Below, in pieces: positions 19,501-34,500 of a stretch of DNA of 64,000 nt. Source of the stretch: an uncultured Eubacteriales bacterium (GTDB lineage: Bacteria > Bacillota > Clostridia > Christensenellales > DTU072). Each line of letters opens with the position of its first letter. The first letter of the stretch is position 1. The DNA is taken from assembly GCA_949292905.1 (NCBI GenBank), contig CASFAV010000004.1, forward strand, positions 124,001 to 188,000. Direction: 5' to 3'. Under the pieces are notes generated by a model that was given only the letters and a program-made list of their open reading frames with translations, was not told the origin of the DNA and did no database searches. The position numbers were made by a program, and so were the translations under genes.

Positions 19501-22500
19501 TACGTCAAGCGTATAGCTGTCGGCGAGGCCGCCCGCATAGGTCATATTCAGGATCGTTACGGTGATACCGCGTTCGTGCTTGGCGTCCGCCGCCGCGGAA
19601 TCGCTCGTGGCGCCGAACGAAAGCGCTACGTTGACGGTTCTTCCGGTATACAGGTTCGCAAGATCGGTGGGCGCGTTGGTCGCAGTGTCGCGGATCACGT
19701 AATCGGACGCGTCGAGCTCATAGACGATCTCTTTACCGGAGTCGGATACGAGGTTGTTGCTGAGATCGTCCGCTCTGCCGGACACTTCTCCGTCGTCATA
19801 AGATACGACGAGCAATATCCTTCTGTAATAAGCGAACGCCTCGTCTTCGAATCTCTCGCTGTACGCCGTAGTATACGGGTTGATCGTCATCGTATAGCTG
19901 AACGGTACGAATTCCGCTCCGTTCTCCAGTCCTGCCGCCTTGGCTTGCTCGTAAGCTTCCGTACTCGCGTACTTGCTTACGTAAACGCCCTGCAGATCTC
20001 TCGGGATAACGACGACGGGGATCTCGATGGACTGCACCGCCGTTCTGTTGCCTTCGGCGTCGAGAACGTATACGGAAGCCACCGCCGCCATATTGTTACT
20101 GCTGTCGAACGTGCCGCCCGCGGTAGTCATCGCGTTGACTATCTTTCTGTAAGACCAGCTTACCGCGAGCTCTACGGGCGAAGCGTAATCGGCGAACTTC
20201 GCCATTACTCTTTCGGGCAGTCCCACGAAACCGATATACGGATCGACTACGAGTTTCTCGATGACGTTGTCCTTCGCGGACACCGCCACTACCGAATCCT
20301 CGCTTACGCCCGCGGTAGTCACTCCGATAGAGGTAAGAGAAACGGGACGCAGATATACTTTGACAGCGAAGGTCTGATCCATTCCTGCGATGCCGTTGGT
20401 CAGAGTAGCGTATACGGTGTAGGTGCCGCCCGCGAAGGAATAGCTGAGACCGGAAGTATTCCAGGTAAGCTCGTATTTCTCTTCCTGCGCGCTCTGGAAC
20501 AGTACCGTCACGCCCTCTTCGTAACTGCGGATGTTGACCGTGATGCCTTCGACGTTGTTGTAGTAAACGTGATTGTCGCCCGAAACGGATTCGGAATATC
20601 CGTTCTTCGTAAGTGCGCTCGCCGCCTCGTAAGAGGTGTTGCCGCGATAGAGGATATAGTATACGTCGTTAAGGAAGTACACCGCCTCTATCTGACCCTT
20701 GTCGAGCTTGGCGTATTCGGTAGTCGCGCTCCATTCGTAGAGTTCTGCGGGCCACGCCGTAGGCGAGAGCCTTTCTTCTCCCGCAAAGTAGGAATATCCT
20801 CTCACTTCGTCGAGGAGGGCACCGCCGTTATTGCCCTTCGCTATCGCGACCACGGTCATTCTGCCGAGCGCGTCGAAGTCGATGGGCTCGTAAATGCTTC
20901 CCGTGATGTTCGTCGTCGCCGAAGTGTACCACGTGCTCACGCCTATCGCCACACGGCTCTCGACGACTACGATGAGCGGTTTGCCTTCGCGCACGTCGAG
21001 GGTATTGCCTATCTGTTCGCCGGCTTCGTTCACAACGCTTTCCACACCGCCGAAGGTGAGCGTGTTACCTACCATGATATCGATATTGTTGGTGGTCGTC
21101 TCGCGATAATCCATCTCGAGAGCAGGATAATTGACGTCGAGCTTCAACGTTCTGCCCGCGTCGGTGACAACTTCGAGTTTGTTGTCGACAGCGCCTATCA
21201 ACGCGTCCAGTCTCGCTTCGACGCCTTCGGTCGCGTACGGATTGAGCGTCACCGTATTGGGCATGGTGTATTCCACTATCCTCTCGGCGTTGATCGTTAT
21301 CTCGAGCGTGTCGATGATGTATCCGTAGACGGGATATCCGATATAAGCTACCGCTTCCACGGTGCCGCCTTCGTTGTCATACGCTTCGATGCTCTTCCAG
21401 ACGACGTCGTAGACGTTATCTTCCTGTTCGCTCTGACCGTTGACCGCTATCTTCGCGTAGCGCGGCAGCTCGAATACGTCGTAAGCGTAATATACGGAAT
21501 CGGTACCGCGTACGTACTCGTCGGTGCAATCGGCGTCCGTGTAATAGGTCACGACGACGTCCTCTCTCACCTTCTCGTTGCGGAACGTTATCGGCAAAGT
21601 CACTTTGTTGTTCGGCGCGGCGCCGAGGGTGACCGTTCCGTCGATATTGGCGAGCTTGTAGAAGTCGTTGGCGTCTGCGCCGAAGTCGAATACCGCGGGT
21701 ACGCTGCCGCCGCCGATCGTGCCTGCGAAGGTCACGTCGAGCGTCGCGGGCATCGTGAACTTGTAAGGATCGGATACGGAGAATATGTATCCTCCGGTCG
21801 CCGCGTCGCGGCTGATGCTGTAGAGCTTCTCGCCGTTTTCGTCATTCACGACGGTTTCGTCGATGCTCTCTATCACGCGATCGGGCAGCATCGTCTGAGT
21901 GAACGTCACGGTCACGTCCTGCACCCAGACGCGATTGCCCTGCTTATAGCCCTTATTGGCGATCGTCACCCTGATCCTCGGATAATCGTCTCCGGAGAAG
22001 GTGTACGAGCTCTTGAAGCCGCCTTCGGTCACATATGCCCAGGAGACTATCTCGAAAGCGTCGGTGCCTATCGTCACGTTGCCGATCTGATAGATGGTGC
22101 CTTCGATGTTCTCCTGCGCGAGGAGCGCGTCGATATCGGCGTCGGCGTTGTAGAGGTATATCTCTTTCTCGGGTATCCTGAGGTCCGCTACGGTGCTCTT
22201 CCTGAGGATTATGCGGATATTCCTGAGTTCGGTATATCCGAATACGTCGTCATAGAGAAGCACGGTCACGAAATAGAAGCTGCCGTCGAAGGAAGGCTCC
22301 ACGAAGCTGACGTCGGTGAGATAGGTTTCGCCGTTGATCGTTACTTCGGTGCCGGAGACCTTATCTCTCCAACCGCTGTCGTCTATCTTGAAGTAAACTC
22401 TCGTGGAGACGGAATCGAGAAGATTCACGCCGTCGGAGAATACCACGTACTGGTTATTGCTGAGCACGCTTGCGTTCTGCGTGGACTGAGCGCCGTCCTC

Positions 22501-25500
22501 GTAATAAGAGGAATACGGATATACCTCGATGGTATCTATGCTGCGCGGAACGCGCTTATTGACCGTAAAGTCGACATAGAGTTCCTGGACATTGTCTCCG
22601 GAACCGATACGCGCGGTCCAGGTGTACGTCCAGCTCGAAGCGTCGCCGTAATCGTAATCGAGTTTTTCTTCGCTGTCGCCCACCCACACGAAGTCGACTC
22701 CTTCAGTGAGCGTCGTCGAATAGAAGATATTGTCGACGTCCACTCCGTAACCGACGCTGATGGTCGAGGGCAGACCGAAGGGATTGAGTTCGCCTTCGGC
22801 AAGGTAGAGCGTGTCGCCCGCGGCGAGAGAGTCGGAGGAGGCGCGTCTGTCGAGCCTTACGACGTCGGTCGTGCCTGCCACGGACAGTCTCGTCGAATAA
22901 ATGGCGAATTCTGTTTCGCTCACGCCCGTGATCACGATATAGAGCTTGGAGCTGTCGGAGGATTTGTAAACGGCGAGAGAAGTTCTCGAGCCGGAGTACG
23001 CGGATACCGAACCGAAAGCCCTGACGCTGTCGGAAGGCCACGTATCGGTACCGACAGCTTCGTTCTCCGCGGCTATCCTGCCCGCGTCGAGGACGGTATC
23101 CTTGCTTATGCCCTCGTCGTACAGCGCCACTATCAGAGTGCCGCCCTTGTTGTATCCGAGCATCATGCTCGCGGAATTACGCGCTTCGAAAGGCGTGATC
23201 TCCCTGTCCGTTATCGTTTCGTCGAGGTCGTGCGCCACTATCTTCTTCGGCAATACGTTGACGTAAAGCGTGACGCGCTGCGTGTTGCCGACGTTGTCGA
23301 CGACGTTGAAGTACACTTCGTACAGAGGATGCGACGTCGCTTCGAGATCGAGATCCTTGAGCGAGCTCGCGTCTACCGATTCGACGTGCCAGCCCGTGAT
23401 CCTGTCGGTCACGACGTTGCCTTCGTCGTCGGTCACGGGAACGTTGTCGATATCGGTCACGTTGACCGTGATATCTATCCACTTGATGCCGGAAAGCTGT
23501 GCGTAGACGTCCTGCGCCTTCGTGGGATCGATGGTTAGTACATTGTCGACGGGCTCCGCGGTGTAGGTGTCGGTGAATCCGCCGTCGTGATAGACCTGCG
23601 AGAGATCTCCGAGACTGCCGTACTGATCGGAGTTATTCACTATGGATTCCAGTCCGAGAGTCTTGCAATGATCTTGATAAGCCTTGAATGCGGCGAGCTC
23701 GACTCCCGAATAGACGATATACGTTATGTCTTCTTCGACGTGTCTGTAAGCCTTGACTTCCTCGTACGCGCCGTTGAACTCGGTCAATTCGCCGTATCTT
23801 GCGATGAGTCCCGCTACGGTGGTGAGAGTGCCGAGCTCTATTTCGCCCGCATTGGCGGCGATCCAACCGGTATTGAGTCCGTTATGAAGCGTCTTGTGCT
23901 CGTCCGCCGCGACGGCGATTATCATTTCGCCGTTCTGCTGATACACGAGGTCGACGTACTGCACCGAACTGATCTTGTCTACGGTGACCGCCGTGCAGTT
24001 GCGTACGCTGATCGGTACTTCTACCGTGACTTTGTTGCTCGCACCGGTAAGAACGGTGCCGTCGGTCGAAGCCGTGGGCTCGTACCAATAAGTGAGTTTC
24101 GCATAGGCGGTACCGCCGTCATAGGAAACTCTCGTCGAGCTGAGATCCCACTCTACCTTATTGAATACGTAACGTCTGAGGAGATAATCGCGGACTTCGC
24201 CGTTCACGGTGAAGGTCTGTCCGTCGTACTTCATCATTCTCGCGTACACGAACGAAGTGGGTAAGAGCTTGATATACTCGTTCGGATCGTAGGTGAGCGG
24301 ATCTATCTCGGGCAACGTGAAGAGCGGATCGTGTCTGTCCGTATCGATCTCGAATTGCGTGGTCTGCGTGTCGTAACCGACTTCCTTGAGCCACACGGGA
24401 TTATAGATATCGATCTCGGCGCCTTCCACGATGACGTCGATGGTCGCCACTACCGCGTTACCCGCATAACCGGTTATGACTCCGTTGGTGCCTTCCTCGC
24501 TCGCGGTAAAGTCTATCCTCGAGAAATCCCAGTAGATCTCGACGCCCGCCGAATATTCGCTGTTACCGTCGGTGAAGTTGACGTAGTTGCGGTTGGGCAG
24601 GATGAGCGAAATGTCTTCGACGAGATATTCGCCTTCCGGATGCGCGGCAGTGGACATGATGTTGTGCAGCACGCCGCCGCCGCTGCTCGCCCACGAACCG
24701 CCTATCGCCGTGAAGTCAAGGAGATTGTACGGATCGTGGAAGATAAGCGTTTCCGGAGGAGCCATCGTGGTATCCTTCTTCATTCCCGCCGTTCCGTCGG
24801 GTTGCGAATACAGATTCCTGTCGGTGACGCTGCTTACCGAACGCAGCTGTATGCCGGTATTGTTGATGTCTATCTCAAGGAATCTGTCGTCCTTTGCGGA
24901 CATCAGCTCGAGCGCCACCGCGTAAGGAGCGTCCTCATTGTCGGTGTAATCGAAGTTGAGATAGGTCGTAGTGAGATATTCCCACTTGGCGTATACGGTG
25001 TCGTAACCGGAAGGAACGGTCACGGAATCGACGCCCTCTTTGAGCGGATAACGGCTTACGTAGGAGAAGTCGTAGCTCACGAGTTCCTTCGTGGTGAGAC
25101 CGCTGCCGCCGATTATCGCGCCTATGTCGATGTTCTCGTCGTAATTGTTCTTGGTGGTCAGCCAGGACACCGCGCCGTAAATGTAGTCTTCGTCGTCGAA
25201 GTGTCCGTAAACGTCTCTTACGTAGGTCTTGCCCACGAGATAGGATACCACCACGCCGTTCTCGTTACGCTCGTAACGGTAATCGTTGATGATGACGTAA
25301 GAGTTGACGATATTGCTGTCTATCCACTCGTCTATCATCTTCTCGATCGCCGCGTACTGCTCGTTATACGGAGTGCCGTCCCTGTTGTAAAGAATGGTAT
25401 CCGCTCTGAGCGCGGTGCCGTTGGGCATGTAGTTGTCGTTTCCTGCCAGCAACATACCCGAGCTTTCGGCTTCGTAAGAAGCTCCGTTCAGGAAGAGCAC

Positions 25501-28500
25501 TATACGGTCGAGCAGAGTATTGACCGAGCTGTTGAGCACCACTTTGGCGTAAACGGATTTGTCGACGAAGTCGAGCTCGCGCATATAACCTTCGAGAAGG
25601 TTGCCGTCGTCGTCGGTAACGGGATCCGTCGAGACCTGAGCTTCGTAATCGCCGGGCGCTCCGTAAGTCGCGTTGATGTCGATACCGGTCTTGGTGCCGT
25701 AATTTCTCACGTCGGAATAAGCGTAGTTGTAACCTACCACGTTGTCGCCCTTGTCGAGGATACCTTCGTTCATCACGAGATCCTTGACGTTGGTGGAACG
25801 CTGGTTGATCTCTACCGAGATATCGCCGCCTTCGGACGCCACTTCGGTTATGGTGGCGACGTTGTCGCCGTGATTGATCACGGGCTCGTACGCGCCGGTC
25901 TGCACGTTTTGCTCGTTGGTGAGATACGCGCCCTGCCATTCATCGGGGTTATCCCAGAGGGTGGCGTATACGGTTTCCTGCTGGAGCGGGCTGCCGGGAA
26001 GGTTCTTCTCGAGTATCATCGAATACGCCGTGGTGAACGGCAACAGATGCGAGATGAGCCTCGTCGCCTGGTCGAGCACGTCGATCAGGATGTTTATCTG
26101 ATAAGCGACGAGCTGTATAAGGTTGATTATCGTGGAAGCGGAATCTCCGAGATAGCTGCCGAGCGCCCAGAACAGTATGAAGTTGATAAGGCTCGGAACC
26201 ATACGCGCGCCGGCGGAATACACGGCGTTGACGTAGAGCGCTTCGTCGGTGAAGATGTAATCGTAGATTTGTTCTTCTCTCGTTTCGCTGAACACGCCGG
26301 TGAAGTTGAGCTTCTCGATATCGCCTTCTTCGGTGCCCTCGGGAATATCGCAAAGATCGGCCGCGGTGTAACGCTGGTCGACGGCTATGGTGCCGTAACC
26401 GCAATACGGGAGCAACAGGTTATTGACGAGAGTGAATACCGAATTGAGGGTGTCGGAAGATATCCACGCTTCCACATAGGTGAAGGAGTCGCTCGAGTTG
26501 GTTCTGCCTTCCTCGAATCCGTTGACGTAATTCGTCCACGGAACGAATATGGGCTTGCCTCTCGCGTCGAGATACTGCGAAGTGGTGTCGAAGCCGCCGG
26601 CGTAGCCGAGCAACGCGCCGATACCTCTCTTGGCTATCTCGGAGACGATCGTGCCGCCGATACCGCCTATCGCGTTGGCAATGGCGTTCGCTATCGCGCT
26701 GGTCGCCTGACCTTTCGCGGTGTCGATGACCGCGTTAAGGACGCTTTCGCCCATCGCCTGCAAGTATTCGTACTGACTGCGCGGCACTCCGTCCTCGGTG
26801 TAGCCCGCGTCGGTGGAGGATTGCGCGTCGCCCATACTGGAAGCGTCTGAAACGTCGGCTCCGAGACGGATGCGGATACCCTGCAGGAGGCTCGTGGCGG
26901 TGTTCTCGCTGCGTCCGCTTATCCACGAAGGCGCTTCTCTCGGAATAAGGTATATTTCGCCGAGGTTGACGTTCTGCACTCCGTCGGTAACTATCGTCGC
27001 CCTGCCGATATCCATATTCTCGTAATCGGCAGAACGCAGTTTGAGGAGATATTCGACGTCGTTGGCGAGCCAGTCGATCGAGAAGCTACCGTCGGAATTC
27101 AGACGGTTTCCGTCCGTTTGGAAATCGGTCTGGTTATTCACGAATATCGTCGTAAGATAATTACGCGCGTTATTCTGCATGTACCAGGTGATGTCTTCGG
27201 AATCGGGATTCGAGATGGTGTTTTGTTTCACGCCGTTGTAGTCGTCGCTCTGGCGAACGGTCCTTCCGTTCACTTCGAGCCAGACTTCCACGCCCGTATA
27301 AACGGGAGTCTTTTCGGCTGCCTTGACTGCGAGCACGAGTCTGTTGACCACGGTGCCGCCTGCTCCGCGCTGCGAAGTGAACGCTCTCAAGTCGACTATC
27401 GCTTTGTCGCTGTAACTTATAGCGTGATAATAGAGAGCGTTGATCACCTCGGTTATCGCGAAGGAAGTCTTTTCTTCGGAACCGGAAGTGTAGGTATAAG
27501 CCTGAAGCGCGGTTACGAAGGAGGACATCGCCGCTTTCATCGCGGTAGCGGAAGCGTACTCGTATACCACGTAATTCACGTCGGCGCTGTCCGTTCCGGA
27601 AGCGACGATCTTACCGCCGCCGTTGACGAGCTCGTCGTCGAAGGAAGCGTCGAACTTGGAGCTTATCGCGCTCATCGCCGCCTCGTCGTAAGCCGCGTTC
27701 GAGGAAGTATTGTAAGCGTACTTCGAGAACACCTCGGTCGCGAGTCCCGAAAGGAGCTGTTCGTCGCGCACCGTGACGAGAGTGGCGGAAATGGTGGGAT
27801 TGACGAGCTTGACGACGAACGTCACGGTGTAGTTGCGGATTATATCGCTACCGTCCGCGGTAAGCAAGGTCTGTAACGTCGTCTCCGCAAGCACGGCGCC
27901 CGTAGAAGCGTCTCTCAACTGCATCGCATGCGATTGACCGTAGAGAGTGAACTCAACGTCAACGGTGACCGTGCCGGTATCTCCGGTACTGCCGAGACGC
28001 TTCCACTGACCGGTAAAGCCGTCGTAAATGTAAACGTCCGCATTCGCTATGGGTTCGGTGACGTTGGTGCCGTCGTCCTCTTTCTTCTCGCGCTGTGTAA
28101 CTACGTTGATCACGATGTCGTTGAATACCGCCTGCTGATACGGCTTGAGCGTTATCGTAGGTCCTACCGTAGGATTGGTAGTTGTGGTATTCGCCCTGAC
28201 GGTGACGGTAGGCACCGTTTCGCCGGGACGCGGCACCGAGTTGTAACCGCTCTTCGTAACGGATATCCGGTAAGTCGCGGCTACGACGTTATTGAACGTG
28301 TATTCGCCCTGCGCGTTCGTGGTCGCGGTGTAGCTGCGCACGTTAGGCACGTTTATCGTGACCATCGCGCCGGAGACGGGATCGCCGTTCTCGTCTATCA
28401 CCTGACCGGTCAATACGCCGTACTGCGTCGTGTCGACGTACCGCGTCATATAATAATTGGCTTCGCACGCGGGCGAGGAGCTCGACTCCAGTACCGTCAC

Positions 28501-31500
28501 GCTTATGTTGTTCCTCGCGTTATAACCGTTCGCGCTGAGGTTCATCATATACGTGTTAGGCGCGATATTGACGAACATGTAATCGCCGTATGCGTCGGTT
28601 GTTCCGACGTATTCGTAATCCGCCGAAACAAGCTGTACCGTGGCGCCCACAACGGGCTCGTATTCGCCGGTATCGGGATTAAGGGCACTGATATTGCCGT
28701 ACAGGGATCCCGTTTCCTGTTTTGCAATGCCTCCGAGCGGCGTCGCCATCGACGCAAGCAAGGAAGGTAGGTACAGGTTATACAGAGGCAGACCGCCTTT
28801 ACCCTGACCGGCAAGGTTGTCGATTATCTGTCCGACTCTGAGCGGGTTACCGTATCCCGTGGCGTCGCCTATCATGGACGCTATCCAATCGGCGATATAA
28901 TCTCCGATGATACCCCAGAGTATATCCGTTATAGTGCCCGCGGTGGAGTTGATGGCGCCCACTATGGTCTTGAGCAGCCAGCCTACCACTTCGTTGATGA
29001 TACCCGAAAGGTCGAGCACGAGAATGTTGGCGAGCGAGAGATGGATCACGTTCTCTCTGATGAACGCCGTTACGCCCTGCGGCTCCCATTCGTCGGTATT
29101 ATCGGTCGTATTGTAATTGGATACCTGCGTGAGCTGATCGACGGGAACGTCAATCTGGTTCTCTACGGTCTTGGAGAGCGACAGCCTGATCCTGCGGTAA
29201 GCGTTGGAGAAGAGGAGCGGCTCGTAGGTAGCGAGATATTCGCCGAGGTTGACGCCCGCTATCTCGATGTCCACAAGCGTGCCCTTATCGACGAAGGCGG
29301 AATCGTACGGCGATTTGCCGTCCTCCATGTAACCGTTGAGCGCGGGGCTGAAGTAAGTGGGACCGGTCGAGAAGGAAGTTCCGAAATTGTTGAAATCGAA
29401 AGTTCCGCTCGAAACGCCGTAAGAGAGGTTGCGCAGGAAGAAGTAATCGTTACGTTTCTCGAGATAGAGCGTGAAGTCGTTCATCGAGATTGTGTCGAGC
29501 ACGTTCTGCAGAAGCGTGGTGAGCGTGAGATCCGCGCTGAGGTTGCCGCCGGAATCCATGCCGAGGCTTATGCCCGTCACGCCGCCGTAACGCGATTCGT
29601 CGCCTATCGTATAGAGCTTGACTCTTTCCGCGGTATTGCCGACGTAGATCTCGAACATGCCTTCGGGCACGCCTATATTGATATAGTTGCCCTTCTGGTC
29701 GAGCTTGACGCGGAGGTTGAGGTTATTAAGACCGTTCGCGATGTTGGTCGACAGCTTGATGTCCGCGATCTTCGGCAGCACCATAGAGTCGCCTAAAAGC
29801 GCCTGCACTATGGCGATATTGGGATTGATCGTGAGCTCCTCGTTGGTAAGAAGTATCTTGAGGAGCGGCGAATCCGTGGAAGAGACGAGATCCACGGGCG
29901 CATTCTGCGGCGCTCCGCTCTCCGCGGAAGAAGCGTTCGAGAGCGCGTAATCGGTATTTCCGCTCGCGTTGGAAGCGGAATCGCCCACGGTAAGTATGCC
30001 TTCGAGATAGTCGGAGATGACTATTCCGGACTCGCCGACGAAGGAGCCTAAGAAGCTGTTGAGTATGCTTACGAGGTCTACGCCCGTGAGCGAAGCCTGG
30101 AAGAAGCCGAGCCCGCTCAGATCCGCATAAACCTTACCGTTGATATAATAGACGCCGATTATCGTTTCGTCCGCAAGCGAGATAGTGAGCGCAAGCGTGG
30201 TGTTGTCGAGGTTCGCCAGATCCGCATAAACGCTCAACCCTATCGTAAAGACCATTACCGAATTCTGCGGGTCGATGTTTATGGTATCCTCGCTCATGCC
30301 GAGTAAGTTCTGCAAGAGCGTCTCGACAGCCTCGAGCTGCGAAGACTTTTCGGTATTCTTCGTACGGACGCGCGCTTCTATTTCGAGCGAAAGCCCTACT
30401 TTGGACAGCACGGAGATATCCTCGTAAACTATACCGTCTATATTGGTATTCTCGTCGTAGACGTCGGCGGTGATAGTCGAAGTGCGGGTATCGTCCGACC
30501 AGAAGGAGGAAGAGCTCTCGGTGAAAGTGTATCCCAAACGGAACGCTTTCTCGTAAGGCGTATCGTCGGTAAGACGAACGATGATGCCGCTTACGCCGTC
30601 CTCTTCGGAATATCCTATTTTAATATTACGGAAACGCGGGATAGCGGGATGTATCTCTCCGAGCAATCCTGCGAAGACTTCGTTGCCGCCTATGTTATAG
30701 ATGAGCGAATACAGCAGTGCGCCGGTGATGGCGATGCTGGTTTCCTCCTGCCCGAGAGTTATGAGCAGCAATCTGTCGTCCCAGCCGTAGTCGGGCAGCT
30801 CCACTTTGTCGATGGAGGAATTGGAAGGCTCTTCCGTAACGGTCTCGTCCTCGGTCTCTCCTTCCGCGGGAGCGTTGCTCGAGCCGAGCGACAGCCCGTC
30901 GCCTTCGGTAAGTCCGCCGATGAGGTTCTTCAGTACGGAACCTATCTGAATTCCGGGAAGCGCCACGGACGGGAAGCCCAGTCCGCCGAGATCGGCGTAA
31001 ATGGTGCTGTCCTCCACCTTGTTGCCGTACTCGTCCTCGCTATAGCCGCCGATGTAGGTGATGAGTATCATCGTGTTGCCGTTATAGGTCAACTCGAGCT
31101 GGAGGCGCATATTGGATATATCGCTGAAATCGATATAACCTCTGACCGAGAAGCCTATGGAGATGGCGATATCGTCTATGGGCTGTATCGCGAGATTGAA
31201 TCCGGCAAGAGCCTGTATGATCTCGCTGGGATTGTCTCCGCCCACAAGGGTGGCGATGGTCCCTATGAGTTCGCTCATGTCGAAGATGCCGCCTACGGTG
31301 TCGTCGATGAATATTTCGCTGTTGAGTTCGAATTCCCACTTATAGTCGCTGAGCGGCTTGAAGTAAGTATCGAAATATTGTTGATACGTAAGTTCGCCGT
31401 CGAGCCCGTCGCGTATGGCGCCGCCGAGAGGCGTGGTCTCGAAGATGTTGACTTCGCTGAGTCCTATATCGATGTTATGGATCTTCAGCGAGAGGTTGAA

Positions 31501-34500
31501 CATGCTCATGGAGCTCGACACGCCGAGCATCACGTAATATCCCGTCGCGTTGCCGCTCGCGTCGGTAACGTCCACGACCTTTGCCGAAACCGTGAGCTGC
31601 GTCTTGTGATAGAAGAGAGTATAGATCCCGTTCTTGTCGCGTTCGAAGGTGTACGCCTTGCCGCGGAAAAGACCGGTGATCGCGACGATGAGCTTGTCGG
31701 CGAGCTCTTTCTGCTTCGCGAGCGCCTGCTCTTTGCCTTCGGGAGTGTCGGGATAATCGGAAGCGTTGTAAGCGTAGTATTCGAGCGGATCGTAGAACAA
31801 ATAATATATACTGCGTTCGCCGGGATTTTCGAGCGCGAAATCGCTGTGATCGTCTATCGCCTGCCTGCTTACGTAAGTAAGTTTGGTGTGCAGCGTCTTG
31901 GGAGCGACCGCGCCCGAGACGTCCGCGTCGGCTACCGTCGCGCCCATGAGGAAGTTTTCCTCGTACTCGCGGATCTCCGCGAGCAGATCGGCTTCCGTGA
32001 TGGCGTCGAAACTCTTGTCGCCGAGATCTCCGGCTTCGATGCCGCTGACGTCGAGCGAAGGCAATTTATCGCCGTAAGCCACAGCCACCATCACGCAATA
32101 TCTCGTAGTGCCGGTGGAGTCGTCGGAAGTGAGCTTGACCGCTACGCGGTTGGCGTGAGCCGCGAAATTACTGCTGTAAACGTAGTAAGTATCGCTTATC
32201 TTATTCTGCGTGTAGACCGCTTCGTTGAGAGAGGTATTGGTGAAACTGAACCTCGTGACGATCGCGTTCAACAACGCCATCGCCTGTTCCTCGGTGTCGT
32301 CCGTGACCGTCACGAACGTGCTGCGCGGATAATACAGGACGTAGCGGATATTATCGGCGTCGGAAATACCGAGCATCTTCGCCTGAACGGGATTGCCGAT
32401 ATAGGCGTAAGTGGCGTTGAGCATATAGGAATCGGCTTCGAAGTTCACCGAAACGTCGCGCAGGAAAGGCGTGGCGGTACCCAGGGTGAGGTAATCGTGG
32501 TCGATAAGTTCGGTAAGTATCGCGGAAGTATCGCCGAGATCGGCTACCGTCACGTCGATATCGCTCCATACGGTATCGGACACGTCTATTGGTTCCTGAT
32601 AATCGAGACCGAATCTCAGAGTGAGCGAGTTCTCGACGTTATCGAGGTCAACGGCTATTTCGCCGAGTTGTTCCTCGAAGGGGAAGTTGAGCACTTCCGC
32701 GAGAATGGTCTGCAACGCGGTACGCGCTACGACTATGGAGATGGCGCCTTTGGTGAATTGCAGACTGTCGAACAGCCCGAGATACCAGTCTACGGGTACG
32801 GTTTCCTCTTCGTCCTCGTAGCCGAAATCGTTGTCGCCCTCTTCTCCGGTCTCGTCGTCGGGCGCGTTGGCGGGCGTTTCGGTACCGGCGTCGCCCTCTT
32901 CGCCTTCGGGAGGCGTTTCGGATTCGTCGCCGCCGAGCAAGCCGTCGAAGAGTCCGCCGAGCTGCGCTATAAGGTCGTCAAGAGTCGTCACGACGCCGCC
33001 CACGGTACTGCCGAGCGTGCCGCCGAGACTATCGAGCAGTTGTCTTAAATTGAGGTTAAGGAAGTCCTCGAATACCTGACCGTTGAGTTCTATGCCGGTG
33101 AAGCCTGCGGATTCGAGAGCGCCCATGGACATATAGAGACGCAAGCCGTTCTCTTCGTAGCCTTCGGGATCGTGCAGGCTGCCCACGACGTACAGAGCGA
33201 AATACTCTTCTTTGACGTCGAGCTGACCGTCGCCGTCGGCGTCTACGTCGTCGAGGCTGACGAGCTGTATCAGCGCGTCTATGGACCACTTGTCGAGATC
33301 CGCGAGCTTGACGTCGGCTTTGATCCTCAAAGTCGCGTCGCCCACTATGTCGTTGAGCGCCTGAATATAGAACGCCGCGCCTACGGCGTTGCCGTACTCG
33401 TCGGTTTCGTTGGCAAAGAGCGAACTCCAGTTGAGGATGAATTCTTTAAGCTCCGCCGCTACCGTGATATCGAGTCCGAGGTTGAATCGCCATTCCACGC
33501 CCGTATCGCCGTCGAGGTTGAAGCAGCCGTCGTAATACGACATCATCTCTTCGTCCTCGGTCATGTACTTATAGTATTCGTTGAAGGTGTCGGCGCTTAT
33601 CACGAGCATACTGTCGTGGAACATCGAAAGAGTTATACTGTAGCCGACGGAGTCGAATATACCGCCGTCCTCGGTCTCTTTCTCCTCCGCTTCCTTCGTG
33701 ATGTTGAGTTGCAGGCTGACGTTGCCGTCCTTGTCCTCGTCGAAGTAAACGCCCACGCTCATATAGTCCATTATCTCTTTGACTATATTCTCAAGCGTTT
33801 CGGCAGTAACGGCGGAAGCTTCATCTTCCTGACCGAGCGCGGTGCCGAGTATGTCGGCGAGGGTGGCGACGAACGCTACGAGCAATTCGTTTGTTACCAT
33901 CAGCGCGAAGCCCTGGGAATTGAGATAAATGAGCGGTTGCAGGAAGTTGCCGAGAGAGTCTGCGGAATCCTCGTACATGTCGAGTATGGGATTGCGCGTG
34001 GCGTTAGCGGGGGCGTTGTCGGAGCTCTGCGAGCCCTGAGAGCCCTGAGAACCGCTCTGATCGCCCTCTTCGCCGCCTACCGTCGTGCCGTCGTCAACGT
34101 CGTCGATAACGAATGCGTCGTACAAAAGATCGCGTATGGTATTCGTAAGGTTGAGATTCGGGATCTTGATGTCGAGATTCGTGTCGAATATCTCCAGTCC
34201 CGCGTAGACCACGTCGTCTACCATATACAGACGCAGAAGTTTCTGGTTGGCGAATACGTCTCCGGTAAGGTTGTCGATTATCGTATATTGCAACACGAGT
34301 TCGATGATGATCGCTTCCGCGATGTCCGCGGGATCCGTACTGAACAGCCTGGCAAGGTCGAAGGCGAAATTGAGATTGAGTTCCGCAATGAGCGTTTCGT
34401 CGCCGCCGGCAAGCACGATATCTGTTTCATAGTCTTCCGGAGGATCGAGGTTGAGAAGTCCGAACAACGTGTCGAGCAGATCCTTGATCGCCAGCGAACC

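Noticed and set aside
18022..23538. A plus-strand open frame of 1,838 codons opposite the giant gene, and others at 24331-26850, 30649-33048, 33172-36351, 36571-39120 and 40888-42888
   Set aside because: Translations are rich in Arg, Val, Gly and His with no domain, signal or SD. They arise because the real minus-strand gene rarely uses codons whose complements are stops (TTA, CTA, TCA).
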